This document shows, piece by piece, positions 35,825 to 47,959 of a stretch of 64,000 bases of DNA (positions within the stretch are counted from its first letter, which is position 1; each line of letters starts with the position of its first letter). The notes beneath the pieces were generated by a model. It did not search any database, was not told the origin of the DNA, and saw nothing but the letters and a program-made list of their open reading frames with translations. A program made the translations under genes and the position numbers. Origin of the DNA: Crotalaria pallida (taxonomy: Eukaryota; Streptophyta; Magnoliopsida; Fabales; Fabaceae); NCBI GenBank assembly GCA_037953625.1, contig CM075651.1, positions 161,271,501 to 161,335,500 of the forward strand. Direction: 5' to 3'.

Positions 35825-36021
35825 TATATCCTTAGAGCATTGTTCAAGGAGACAAACGATGTATTGTACCATAGTTTTATATGGGAAAATGTTGCATTTT
35901 TATATGAAAAATACTGAATTTAGTTTTTCAATAATAACTTACTTTATTTATATTCTTTAAAGAGTATCCTTAAGACACTCGTTATAACACAACCCATAAA
36001 ATAATGATTCAAGATCAAATA

Positions 36022-36270
36022 CTATCTTTATTCCTAAATATAAGATCCTTTTGACATTTTTATTTTGTTCTTGTTTATAAGATCATATACCAAATTTTAA
36101 TGATCATTAATTATTTTTTTTCACAAACACCCCTATTTATTTAACATTTTTTAGATTTTCAATAATATTATCAGGGATGATTTTGAAAATACATATAAAA
36201 AATTTACGTTTCCAATACAATTAACTAAATTAATTAACTTTCCAGATGAAATAAATAGGGACGGAGGGAG
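36022..36270. mobile_element. Stowaway-like MITE
   Basis: The right end GGGACGGAGGGAG is canonical. The left end (CTATCTTTATTCCTAAATA) is worn. The interior matches the copy at 51885. Confidence 0.65.
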
Positions 36271-36337
36271 TTGTAATTACTCCTTCACTACACCGACTCA
36301 CGACTTCACAATCACCCACTTTTGATCTTAATTAGTA

Positions 36338-36654
36338 CTTGGTCCTATACATAGGACATTTTCTAGAAAAAATCTTTGGTTCTATATATATAGGGCATTT
36401 TATATTTCCTATGTATCATTAATTGTTTTTTTTTCTTTTTTGCCCTTATTAAATGTTTTGATTAATTATGTTTTTTTGTTATTCATTAATGAAAGTGAAC
36501 TTTCCAAGTAAAGTGGAGGGGTAAAATTGTAATGTTAGAATATATTCTGATAAAATTCACAAAACTAATTAGTTTCTTTGATTCGGGAAATACGGTTAAG
36601 TATGCGATATATATAGAGAGCGGGGGGGGGCGGGGAGGGGAGGACCGGAGGGAG
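36338..36654. mobile_element. Stowaway-like MITE
   Basis: The ends CTTGGTCCTATACATAGGAC and GAGGACCGGAGGGAG are flanked by TA; the subfamily is shared with 39593 and 41334. A G-rich run (36621-36640) lies near the right end. Confidence 0.7.
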
Positions 36655-37141
36655 TAGTAAAAAATAAATATTTTGCTAGGGATGTCTCAGATTTTGAAAA
36701 TGATACTGGGGGAGCATCTACTAAGTTGATTAAGCATGTAAAGAAAAAAGTTGGTTCTCTGTGAAGTCGGAATACTTTATACGATACGTGTATCATATAG
36801 TGACATGGATAAGGAATATGAAGAATTTTTAAAATTTAAAATATAATACGATCTAAGATATATTAATATATATATATATATATATACACACAAAAGGATA
36901 TTGTAATATAATAATAAAAAAATATTTGTAATCATAGAAAAAACATAACTTTTGACAAAATGATACACAATAAAAATCATATCATTATAGTTCAAAAAAA
37001 AAAAAATCATATCATTATTTTAATAGAGTTTATCGCAGAAGTGGAATTAGGGTTTCTATTGACAGTTGTTGCAACACCGAGAGAAACGAATCACCTTCAA
37101 TTCGGGAATGATTTATATGCAAGTACTATTGTACTAAGTAC

Positions 37142-37615
37142 TGTTGGAAAATTTATGTGACATACTTAATAGATGAAAATTATCATCTGATTAATTAAGG
37201 TACATTTATGTTAAATCATAAAGAAGAAATTAAGTGAAAGCGTACCTGAATTCATAAATAAGATTAAAATATCTAACACTTGAGGATTCTTGATCTTTTA
37301 AGTCTTATGTGCACTATTGTTTATGATCAAATATTAGAAAAGCAAATGGTGCCTATAATTTGGGGACTAACCTATATATAATGAGTTCATAACCTTTCAT
37401 GAACAGTAGTTACTATTAAATTTTTCTTATTTTTACACGTTATAGAAATAAGATATTAGATATCTGCACATTATAAAAGCCATACTAAATGAGATGTCCT
37501 CAATCCCAATACCCTATGTCTTAAAAATCACTTTATAAGGGTTAAATCTTTATAATAGTATATAATACATGATAAATGATTTATGTAGAATCACATATTA
37601 GATACTCATTTAACA
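37142..37615 (-). mobile_element. Solo-LTR-like element, second copy
   Basis: The reverse complement aligns with 4790-5348 over most of its length (TGTTAAATGAGTATCTAATA at its start; AGGTACGCTTTCACTTAAT further on) and ends TTTTCCAACA. No target duplication was found and it lacks some internal blocks of copy 1. Confidence 0.65.
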
Positions 37616-39592
37616 GCTCAACCCACCACGCGTGATATATATTGTTTGATTTACGTATTTTTATTAGTCATAACTTTGTTTTTTATATAACTGAATCTGA
37701 TTGACTGAAACTTTTCAAAAATAAGTTGGTTAGACAAATTCTTCTAGAATATATGATTAGTGATATTCCCTACCATATGAGTCTCATGTCTATATAGTTG
37801 TCATCATTATGCCACCATCATCTTTTTCGTGTGTGATATTCACTATGACTAAATTACTCTCTAGAGCTTGCCACTTTTTTCCCCAAAATCACTTAGAATC
37901 TCATGCATGTGTAGAAATGATTTAGGCATTTATTCATCAAGGCCACTTTTAGCCTAAAAATTAACCAAATAATATTGTACCCTTTACTAACCATTTTGAG
38001 CGAATTTATTGTTAAGTCTTTTCTTTCAAAACTCCTCAAAAACATAATCAACAACTTATAGTTGAAAGGGGCATTGGAAAGAAAGAATGATGCTAAAGTG
38101 GTTACAAGGTTTTAATGATGCAACAATTGTGAAAACAAGGGGAAAAAAAGCTGTCATTTTCTAAAAATGTGAAGGTGTAAAATGTGCAAAGTGGAAACGA
38201 AGTGGAAGTGAAAGTGAAAAATCCTCGAAAAAAGTGTGGAAACAAGTAGTACAACAAATGATGTGAGGAATAATTCTTAGGAAAAAATTTAATGCTCTTT
38301 TAAATCATGAGTTATTCACCCTAAACACTTTTATTTCCTTTCCCTTACATTACAACCTAAAAAATGTCCTTTTGATTTGCGCATGCTTGTGATCAATATG
38401 GTGGAGAATGAGAACTTTGGTAAGCTTATGTTAGTGTTGTGTTCATTAGATGAATAGAGTGTAAAGACTTAAGCTAAACATTTGAGTGATTGGGAGGATT
38501 GTGTGTACATTTTGCTTTTTAAAATTTGTTTCTCTTGCTATTTTTTGAAGGAATTAACATATTCTTGATGTGAAAGTTATTTACAACGAATTTTAGTTGA
38601 TTTCTCCGACTTATAAATATGTTCTAAAATTGGTTGGGGTAGCTTTTCGAATTGGTTTTTTATTTTGCCTAAGACATGCAAAATACTAAGTTTGGAAGAG
38701 TGTATGTTGATGGTCAAAATAATGTTATATTTCATTGATTTCATCTCCTCTTTATCTTAGTATTTGTTTGTTTTTAATGATTTTTAATTAGTTTATTAAC
38801 TTTTGGTTGTTTAGGAATTCAGACTAAATTTATCACATTATAGATGTGTTGACCTAATATCAGGTGCTTTGGGGTTCTTATACCATATTTACTAAGTTGG
38901 AGACATTTAAGGATGAAAGGAACCATTAAAGTGGTAAAATGAAGTGAAAATATCAAATTTTCAGCAATTAGGGGTGCCCAAGGACACAGAACCTATGCCC
39001 AAGCGCAATTCATGATCAAAATCCTGAGGAAGCAAAACTAGCTTAGCTCTAGCATACATGGAAAAAGGTTATATAATCACATCATTTAATAATTTCTTAA
39101 AAACTCATTCATCTTTCATACAATTAAGACTTTTTGGATTAGAGGGAGTGTATTTTTTTACCTTATTATCTCTTTTCTTAATTAGATGAGAATAAAATTG
39201 TAAAAAAAGAAATCAATGTTGTATTGATTTTTTATAAAGAGACTTATATATGAACCAAATTTTTATCTTATTAAGACACTTAAAGTGAAACGAATGGAGT
39301 GTTAGTTGAGGAGCACTGATACCAATGGAGGTTGACACATATGAATGAGATTTGTATTCCTTAAACGTGTGATCACTATTTCAATCTCTAGGTCATGTAA
39401 ATGGAGAGTGTCTTGTTCATAGCACCACTCCGCAAAAAAAACCCAATCAATACATAAATGGGTTAGTCACCCAATTGCACCGGTAGAAACCATGCGTGGG
39501 TTTAAAAAAAGTTAAGGAGCACTACTGCTTTTCATTAAATGGTCTTAAGTATGGTATTGATTATTTTTTTTTAATGCATTACATGTTTACTA
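37616..39592. other. AT-rich intergenic DNA
   Basis: No gene recognised. At 39080-39300 there are Stowaway-like end sequences (GATTAGAGGGAGTG; ACACTTAAAGTGAAACGAA), probably a broken MITE copy related to 23732. Confidence 0.4.
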
Positions 39593-39877
39593 CTCCCTTC
39601 GGTCCTATATATAAGACATACTTAACCATATTCCTCGGACTAAGAAAAGTAGTTAGTTTTATGAATTCTATGAGAATATATTGTAACATTACAATTTTAC
39701 CCTCTCAACTTTTCTTGAAAAATTCACACTCATTAATAAACAACAAAAAAACACATGCATTTAATAAGGACAAAAAAGAGAAAAAGCAATAAATGATGCA
39801 TAGAAAATACAAAATGTCTTATATATAGGACCAAAGATTGCTTCTAGAATATGTCCTATACATAGGACCGGAGGGAG
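39593..39877. mobile_element. Stowaway MITE
   Basis: The ends CTCCCTTCGGTCCTATATAT and ATAGGACCGGAGGGAG are flanked by TA; 285 bp. Confidence 0.85.
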
Positions 39878-40202
39878 TATCATGTTTCTCGTTGAAAATA
39901 AATAATGTATGAATTCCGAATATATTCACTTGGGTCTTAATTTTAAAGAAAAAAACTAACTTCACATATATTAAGGAAGTTAATTGAAAATATTTAATTT
40001 TCTCTAATTCATAAAAGATAGACTAGTTTAGTAAACTTGCATTGGAAATGAAACAAAAATTAAATGATTCAATCATTTTATAAGGTTATTTTAGGAATGA
40101 TTGTATTGGGAATAAAAAGTTAGTTAATTTTTGCTTATATTTAAGACCATTAATGAAGCGTTTTTTTTTTTGCTTATAATTGAGACAAGATGGAGTATTA
40201 AT

Positions 40203-40810
40203 TTAGGAGTAAACTGCCAATTTGATCCCTGAATTTACACAACACTTTCACTTTAGTCCCTGAAATTAGCAAAAATTGCTTTTAGGTCCCTGACTTTGTA
40301 AAAAGTCATTCACATTAGTCTCTGCTCCTAATCCCCGACAACAGACGTTAACGGAGTGATAGGCCTTAAACGACGCGTTTTTGTGTCCCCGTGTAATTAT
40401 AACAGAGTAAACTGTCACGTTAGTCCTATCAGGTACACCAGTGCCATGTTCAATAGCATCAGTCTCATGTTCAGCTGCATCAGTGCCATGTTTTGTAGTG
40501 TTCATATTTTGAAGTGTTCAGCTTCAAAATATGAGATTGGTGCAGCTGAACATGACACTGATGCAGCCGATAGGACTAACGGGACAGTTTACTCCGTTAT
40601 AAGTGTCACGAAGACGCAAAAACGACGTTGTTTAAGGTCCCAGTCGGCCACGTCATCACTACGTTAACGTCCGTTGATGGGGGTTAAGGGCAGGGACTAA
40701 CGTGAATGCCTTTTTACAAAGTCAGGGACCTAAGAGCATTTTTATTAATTTCAGGCACTAAAGTGAAAGTGTTGTGTAAATTCAAGGACCAAAGTGACAA
40801 TTTATTCATT
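40203..40810. mobile_element. Foldback element 6
   Basis: The left arm (AGTAAACTGCCAATTTGATC, TTTCACTTTAGTCCC) is mirrored at the right end (...CACTAAAGTGAAAGTGTTG). The arms are ~290 bp and meet in a central hairpin (GTTCAGCTGCATCAGTG and its mirror) near 40480-40560. Confidence 0.8.
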
Positions 40811-41079
40811 AATTTAGAGTATGAATGGTTGATTGTATATACTTCTTAGGTGTCTCGCCCTATCTTGGTGTAACATTCGTAATCCTCAAGAATTTTCCAC
40901 ATTTTCTACAATTGCTATTGTGTGCTTCAGTGACTCCAGACGGTAAGTTTTGAGTTTGCTGATAATTATTCTTCAGTATTTTCAGTGTGATGAATAACGT
41001 TAATATATAATATGTATTACTGTAACACTATCCTTGTTGAAATTGTGGCAAAAGATCCGTTGTTAAGAGCTTGATTGGC

Positions 41080-41260
41080 TTGTTGTTTTTATGTTATTAG
41101 TGACATATCCCACATCGAAGAGACAATGTAGAAGGACTCCAAGCGGCTTTGTATAAAGGCTATAGCAATGCTCTTTCATTGTCAAACATAAGATATGCTC
41201 ACCATCACAAGTGTGCCAAAACAGAGAACTTCAACCTTACTAAAGATTATTATAAATAAG
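41080..41260. repeat. Dispersed repeat, copy A
   Basis: GTGACATATCCCACATCG followed ~40 bases later by AGCGGCTTTGTATAAAGGCTA. The same arrangement recurs at 50690-50790. The CCCACATCG start is typical of short LTR-type plant repeats, but the ends are not defined. Confidence 0.5.
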
Positions 41261-41333
41261 TGTGGTAAGTCTTTTTCTATCAAAGATTAATTGATTTTAC
41301 CTTTATATGTTCCGTTTTCTTTATTATTTACTA

Positions 41334-41615
41334 CTCCTTCTTGTTCTTATTATAGTTACATTTTAGAAGGTTTTTTTGTCCTATTTATAAGTCACTTTTT
41401 ATATTTTTTATGCATCATTTATTGTTTTTTTTTGCCTTTATTAAATGTTTTGATTATATATGTGTTTTTTTGTTATTCGTTAATGAGTGTGAATTTTTCA
41501 AGAAAAGTTAAGAGGGTAAAATTATAATAATATATCATAAAATTCATAAAATTAACTACTCTCCTTGGTATGTGTAATTCAGTTAAGTGTGTGCTATAAT
41601 AAGGACTGGAGGGAG
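41334..41615. mobile_element. Stowaway-like MITE
   Basis: Left end CTCCTTCTTGTTCTTATTAT, right end AATAAGGACTGGAGGGAG, TA on both sides. Confidence 0.7.
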
Positions 41616-42218
41616 TATCTTGTAAAATTGTATTCCTATTGCATGATTTGAATATTTTCATTTTATCCTTTTCTTTGTTTAGATTTTAATTATTCGTGGA
41701 TGAATATCTTCAAATTTTACTTGGATGCATAGCTCACTTCTTTCTGGCAATGAATCATGCACTGTGAAACCAAACTACCCAACAAGCATCAGCACCCCCG
41801 GCCCGCTGTATGATTAAGGTAACGACTTCATGATTTGAATATTATCCTTTTCTAGTATTTTTCTTTCTTCGTATCTTATTTCTTTTATGGATGTCTATTG
41901 AACTTGTTAAATGAAGAGGAGATATAATTAAAAGCTACCAACCAGTTAAGCTAATATTGAATCATATAACTATTTTTGATGAGGATGATAGTGCGGGGCA
42001 ATCAACCTCAGTTCTACCAAAAGTACATGAACATGATACTATCGTAACGCAGTTTCTAGGAAATTTTTTGGGATAATAATAATTTTTTTTTTCTGATCAG
42101 CGGGATAATAATATTCAGTTTGGAAATATTGTATCGAGATAGTAACTCAGCAATCATTCTCGTTGAAACAATATATTATCCATGTTTTGGTTTTATGTGA
42201 TAACTTTATAGTTAAACA
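41616..42218. other. AT-rich intergenic DNA
   Basis: No gene or element boundary recognised. Confidence 0.4.
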
Positions 42219-44104
42219 CACTACCAGAAAAGTCCGATATTTAGTGACGGAATCCTGAGACGGAATATTGTTTGAGGCGGAGTAGAAACGGAATTACAAA
42301 AACAAAGAAGGAATGTCGCCAGAATTTCTAAAAGAAAGGATAGAATTTGTTAGAGACGGATCGAGTTAATATTAGAGATTTATACGTCTCTATATTTTCG
42401 GTCTCTAAAACTGTCTCTTTTACGAAATATGAGACTACTAGTTTAGAGATGGAATGTAGAATTAGATTGAGGTTAGAAACGGGTAATTATGTCTCAAATT
42501 GTTTATATTTTAATTAAATAAATCAAAAAGTTTAGACATCGATATTACTGTCACGTAATCAAATAATGTTCTCTTAGTTAAAAAATAAAAAAAGTTTAGA
42601 AGAGATGGAAAATATTTGTCATTAAATAAATGGTTTTTTTTTTAAATTAAAAAAAATTCAAAATCTGCACTACTACAAAACACGGTCCTTTTAAGCTTTG
42701 AAAAAAGAAAAAAAAAAAAAAGAATGATGAAGATGGTGTTGTTTTAGTGAAATAAAAATCGCGCACGAGGTGTCTGACAATAGCGCTCTCACTTCTCCCT
42801 TTTCCCCTTTCTCACTTTTCTCTCCCACTTCTCCATTTCTCACTTTATTCTCGCATAGTAGAAATAACAGATGTGAAGAGATATGATATTTTTTTTCTTT
42901 CACGTTTCTAAATCTCACTTTAATTTCTTCGATTGATTGATAATGCTAAGTTATTTTGTAACAATGAGCTGAGTCTCGAGAATGACACGGCAATGATGAC
43001 ACGAAAATGACGACAACACTAACAGTTCAATGGTTAAGACTATAGAGATACAAATTCAAGGCTACAGTTCTGAATATACTCACTACACTTTCTCTCTCCC
43101 CGGTGATCCCAAATTAAAAGGTTTTCATCCCAAAATCCCCAAGTCTCCGTTTATAATAATTTTCATGTTCTATTGATGCATTCATAAAAAAACTTATTTT
43201 CTTTCTTTATTTATTTATTTATTGCAAAGTTGTTGTGGGAATTAGAAGTAGGAAGGGAATTTGTTTTGCATGATATGTTTAGTGATTTTTTTTAGATTGA
43301 TCTAATTATTTTTATATATTTAATTTGTGTTGTCTTCATTTCACCTACGATTTTGTTACAATATCAAAATAGAAAAAAATTATTAATCTGTGATGTGAAA
43401 CTAAAAACTAATTTTGTTGATATGTTGTTTGTTACCAGTTCCATGATTCTTTTCTTATGGTTGTATGATGATGAATTTTGAGGGATAAATAACTGAGCAT
43501 CCACTTTTAAGGGTAAATATTTACCGATAAAAGGATTGGATTATGGTTATATTAGAAACTTTATCATAAATTTTGTTAGAATTTGTTTTTTTCTTCTTGC
43601 AAGAATGTGCAGAAGTAGAGAAATATAATTTAATTTAGCAAAATTGCATGCAATATAACTAAAATACAAGAAAAGTGAAGTAGGAAACTTAAGAAAGGAA
43701 AAAATGACAAACAAATTACTAAGCCTGCTAATAAGAAAAAACAAGATCATTGTTTTTATTTAATCAATGACTAATTGCCTTTTGGCTTCAATTTAATTTT
43801 TTGCTTAATTCTACTTAAGTTTTTAATTTATGGTTTTTGATCTAGTTCAATGTTGTTTCATGTATATAACAAAGCCTATCGAGTCAAATAAGACTTGGTT
43901 GTTTTATTTTTATTTTTTATTTTCCCTTCATATGACCTTTTAGTTTTGTAAATTATTGCAATCTTTTGGCTGTGTATGTTAGCACAACATTTCCTCATGT
44001 GTCTAATTTTTGAGTTTGCATTATTTTAATATTTATTTTATTTTTGAGTTTAGTTTGTTATTTTTTCTCGTTTAATAATGTCTTATATTTAAAGGCTAGC
44101 TTAA

Positions 44105-44285
44105 AGTCAGGAAGAGATTTAAGAAGATGAGAGATTTGATTTTAAGTGTTATTTCCTAAGTGACCAAGGGTCTGGAAGCAGTTGCTTCTGTCTACAAGGA
44201 GCTTACTCATCTTGAAGATAATGGGTGCCACAACATATAAGAACTTTCGGGCTATAATTTGTTGAAAAATCTTGCTTTCTCGCTA
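44105..44285 (+). pseudogene. F-box/LRR gene fragment (left arm)
   Basis: Reading along the arm gives decayed leucine-rich-repeat sense: KKMRDLILS, a stop, then TKGLEAVASVYKELTHLE and NGCHNI, another stop, then ELSG. The Gly-Leu-x-Ala-Ile/Val-Ala and Leu-Glu-x-x-Gly-Cys-His-Asn-Ile pattern is that of plant F-box/LRR proteins of the FBL4 kind. Two stops and no start make it a fragment. Confidence 0.6.
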
Positions 44286-44454
44286 AGCTCATGTAACAAT
44301 TTTATAAATTTATGGATTGAGTTCATTTGTAAATATTTGTTGCAAACATATAAAATTTGTTGCAAACATATTTATGCAATGGAATTTGTTGCAAACATAT
44401 TTAAAAATAAACTCAGTCTGTAAATTTATAGAATTGTTACATGATTTAGCTTAG

Positions 44455-44636
44455 CGAGAAACATACCAGTAAGATTTTCCAATAGATTATAGCCTTTAAG
44501 TTTCTATGTTGTGGCACCAATAACTTCAAGACGAGTAAGTTTCTTGTAGCTAGTAGCAATTGCTTTCAAACCCTTGTCACTTAGGAAATAGTTATCACTT
44601 AAAGTCAAATTTCTTAGCTTCTTAGATTTCTTCCCG
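44455..44636 (-). pseudogene. F-box/LRR gene fragment (right arm)
   Basis: The mirror copy on the minus strand reads KKSKKLRNLTLSDNYFLSDK, then GLKAIATSYKKLTRLEVIG; a one-base loss then shifts CHNI out of frame. It is the same captured segment as the left arm, kept slightly better. About 45-60 codons remain. Confidence 0.65.
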
Positions 44637-46450
44637 ATTTTAAACTAGCATTTGAATATAAGACATTATTAAAAGAGAAAAAATAACAAACTAAACTCAA
44701 AAATAAAATAAGTATTGAAATAATGCAAACTAAAAAATTAGACACATGAGAAAATGTTGTGTTAATATGTACAGCCAAAATATTGCAATAATTTATAAAA
44801 CTTAAAGATCATATAAAGGAAAAATAAAAAAAATAAAACAACCAAGTCTTATCCGACTAGATAGGCTTTGTTATATACATAAAGCAACATTGGACTAGAT
44901 GAAAAACTAGAAATTAAAACCTTAAGAAGGATTAAGTAAGAAAAAATTAAATTGAAAAGTAAAAGACAATTGGTTATGGTTTGATTGAGTAAAAGTTCTT
45001 CTTTTTTCTTATTAGGAGGCCTAGTAATTTGTGTAAGTCTTTTTTCCTTTATTATGTTTGCTTCACTTTTTTTCCATAAAATTTTGCCAAATTAATATTT
45101 TTAGCTTCTCCGCATTCTTGCAAGCACCAAAGAGTAAGTTTTATCAAAATTTATAACGTTTCAGTTACAACCATAATCCAACCCTTTTATCAGAAAATGT
45201 TTACCCTCGAAAGTGGATTCTATGTTATGTATCCTTGTAAATTCATCATCATATAGCAGCAGCCATAAGGATAAAATCATATAACTGGTGACACACAACA
45301 TATTTGCACGAATATTTTCACATCACAGGTTAATATTCTTTTTTTTTTCCTATTTTGTTATTGTAACAAAATCATTGATAAATTAAAGACAACACAAATT
45401 AAATATATAAAATTAATTGGATCAATCTAAAGAAAGATGACTAAGCAGATCACCAAAAATAGATTCCCTTCCTACTTTTAATTCCTACAACAACATTGAA
45501 AAAAACAAATGGCAAACAAAAAAAAGGCTAAGCATTTTTTCAAACACCATGTATGCATCAACAGAATATAAAATTATAAATGAAGACTTAGCGATGTAGG
45601 GATTATGATCTTTCCAGTTGCGATCACTAGAGAGAGTGCAGTGAGTATAATCGGAGTTGTTGCCTTGGATCTGAATTCCCTACGGTCTTACTTATGAGAG
45701 CTGTTAACATTGTCGTCATTATCATTACTATAGACTCATCTCACTACTATAGAATAACTTAGCATCATCCAATTGGAGAAACTAAAGTAACATTCAGAAA
45801 CGTGAAAAAAAAAATATCATACATTTCATATTTGTTAAATTACTCTCTACGAGAGTAAAGTGAGAAATGGAGAAGTGAGAGAGAAAAGTGAGAAATGGAA
45901 AAAGGGAAAAGTGAGAGCGCCATTAGCCAACACCTTGCGCGCGATTTTCATTTCATTAGAACAACACCATTTTCATCATTCTTTTTTATTTTCGAAGTTA
46001 AAAACGACAAAGTTTTGTGGTGCAGGTTTTGATTTTTTTTAATTTAAAAAAAACCATTTATTTAGTGACGAATGTTTATCGTCTCTAAACTTTTTTTTAC
46101 TTTTCCAATTAAGAAAACATTTGATTCTGTGATGGAAATTAAATATATGACTCTGAACTTTTTGATTAATGTAATTAAAATATAAAAAATCTGAGACAAA
46201 ATTATTTCTCTCTAACCTCAATCTAATTCAGTGATGGGTACGTTTCCTCCCTAAATCAATCTCAGATTTCATAATAGAGACGGTTTTAGAGACTGGCAAA
46301 GGCATATAGACGAATTTATACATCTCTAATATCAACTCGATCTATCTCTAACAATTCAATCCTTTCTTTTAGAGATTTTGGCCACATTCCATCTTTGTTT
46401 TCTTAATTCCGTCTCAACTTCCATCGTTAAATAAGACTTTTCTAGTAGCA

Positions 46451-47047
46451 AATACTTGAATGAATTCAACTTGGTTCGTCAACTTTTTTAGGCATGCCAT
46501 CAACTTTCATTCTATTCTTTTCTTTCTTCATTCTTTAACTTAGTTTTAAATCACCACATCTCTTTCCAAAACCACATTTTTTTTATTCATAGTAGATTCA
46601 TTGTCTTAACAAGAACTTGTGCGAGGATTTTTATTTTTAGATTTTCCATATTTGCCAATTTTCATATGGTTCCACAATTTTTGAAAAATATAGGTACTTA
46701 ATAAAAGCTTATCTTAAATCAAGAACACAGATTTCAGGTTAAATAATAATCCAAAAAATATCTCATCTATAGAAGTTAGTAATTTGCATTTACAGAATAA
46801 TTGCATACCCATTGTGAATTACAGTACTTGAATATAGAATAATATGCATCTACCATGATGTGCTTTTATAAAATAATCATGAATATAATCAACTTACTTA
46901 TTGAAAGAAGTTTTGAATTAGATGATTGAAATATTTCTTAACTAACTTGACAATGCGTAGTTTTTTAGAATGTGTTTGAACATTTATAATTTTGTAACGA
47001 AATTAATTAAAACGTATGTTAGTATATGTTGTTGGGAAAAATATAAG
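46451..47047. other. AT-rich intergenic DNA
   Basis: No gene or repeat boundary recognised. Confidence 0.4.
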
Positions 47048-47055
47048 CTTTTATG

Positions 47056-47609
47056 TAGGGGATGACATTAAAACCTACACCCGCGGGTACCCGCTTGAAC
47101 CGATTCGATTTTTGCGGGGAAAATCCGCTTTGATTGAGTTTGGGGAAACCCGAAACCGAAATTGATTGGGTTTGGGAAATCTGAAACCGAAATCCGCTTT
47201 GAAAAAATGGGGGTGGAGCGAGTCTAGTATTTTCATACTCGCCCCGCCCCTAAATCCGCTCTTATATAAAATTTAAATAATTTTCATTATAATTATAGTT
47301 AAACGGTAAAGTAAAGTAACATATTTAGCTAAAACCATTTAAGTTTTTTTTAGATATTTTTAGAATTTGACGTTTATTATTATATATTATTTGAATTATA
47401 ATGTATTTTTTTATGTGACTTTTGTTTAATACAATAAAAAATAATTAGATGGGTTACTCGCAAGTTTTTCTGAACCCGACGAAGATGAGTTTGGGTTCCA
47501 CTTCTTTATACCGCTTTCCTTAAACCCGCACCCAAATCCGTCCCACTCTTGATGAATGTGGGGTTGGTATTGTCAAAACCAGCCCAAACCCAACCCATTG
47601 CCATGCCTT
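47056..47609. mobile_element. hAT-like non-autonomous element
   Basis: A perfect 8-bp direct repeat CTTTTATG flanks it (47048-47055 and 47610-47617). The left end TAGGGGATGACA and right end CCCATTGCCATGCCTT are imperfect inverted repeats. The interior has ACCCGCGGGTACCCGC and AACCCG-rich tracts, as in plant hAT MITEs with GGCAATGGG termini. No coding region. Confidence 0.8.
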
Positions 47610-47959
47610 CTTTTATGAATGCATATTATATGAAAAATTGTCGATACCATTTTCTATCGAAGAAAATTGCATTGATGTGAAAAAGAAGTATAAAGTTGGT
47701 CTTTTTAAGGATAACCCCTTTTAAACAATCTCCAGTACTATTGTTCATGTGATATGAACATATTGATGAGGATAAAGTTAATTACGATTGATGCAGATGA
47801 GTAAGGATCGAGGGTTTGATTTTGTGTAAATTGGAAATCGTCCAACCATAAAAGAGTAATAGTATAGATCATAACAACTGTGCTATATATGGTGGTAATT
47901 GGTAATGAAAACAGTGACACCAATATTTTCATTATTAAAGTAGTCTTATATAAACATTT

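Larger units (their letters stand above)
42219..46450. mobile_element. Giant inverted repeat, CACTA-like foldback
   Basis: The left end CACTACCAGAAAAGTCCGAT pairs with the reverse complement of the right end (GACTTTTCTAGTAG), which has lost the final TG of a CACTA end. Pairing continues inward in order for the whole length: the GAGACGG-rich subterminal repeats, the AGTGAGAAATGGAGAAGTGAG block (42790-42855 with 45860-45930), the blocks near 43020 and 45650, and TTTATAAATTTATGG-like sequence beside the centre at ~44330. The arms are ~2.1 kb each and visibly diverged (roughly one base in five). No transposase is seen. A captured F-box/LRR fragment lies next to the centre in both arms. Confidence 0.88.

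Noticed and set aside
44330..44400. CRISPR-like direct repeats (TTTGTTGCAAACATAT recurs at 44336, 44357 and 44387)
   Set aside because: Only three short copies without regular unique spacers, at the centre of a plant foldback transposon.
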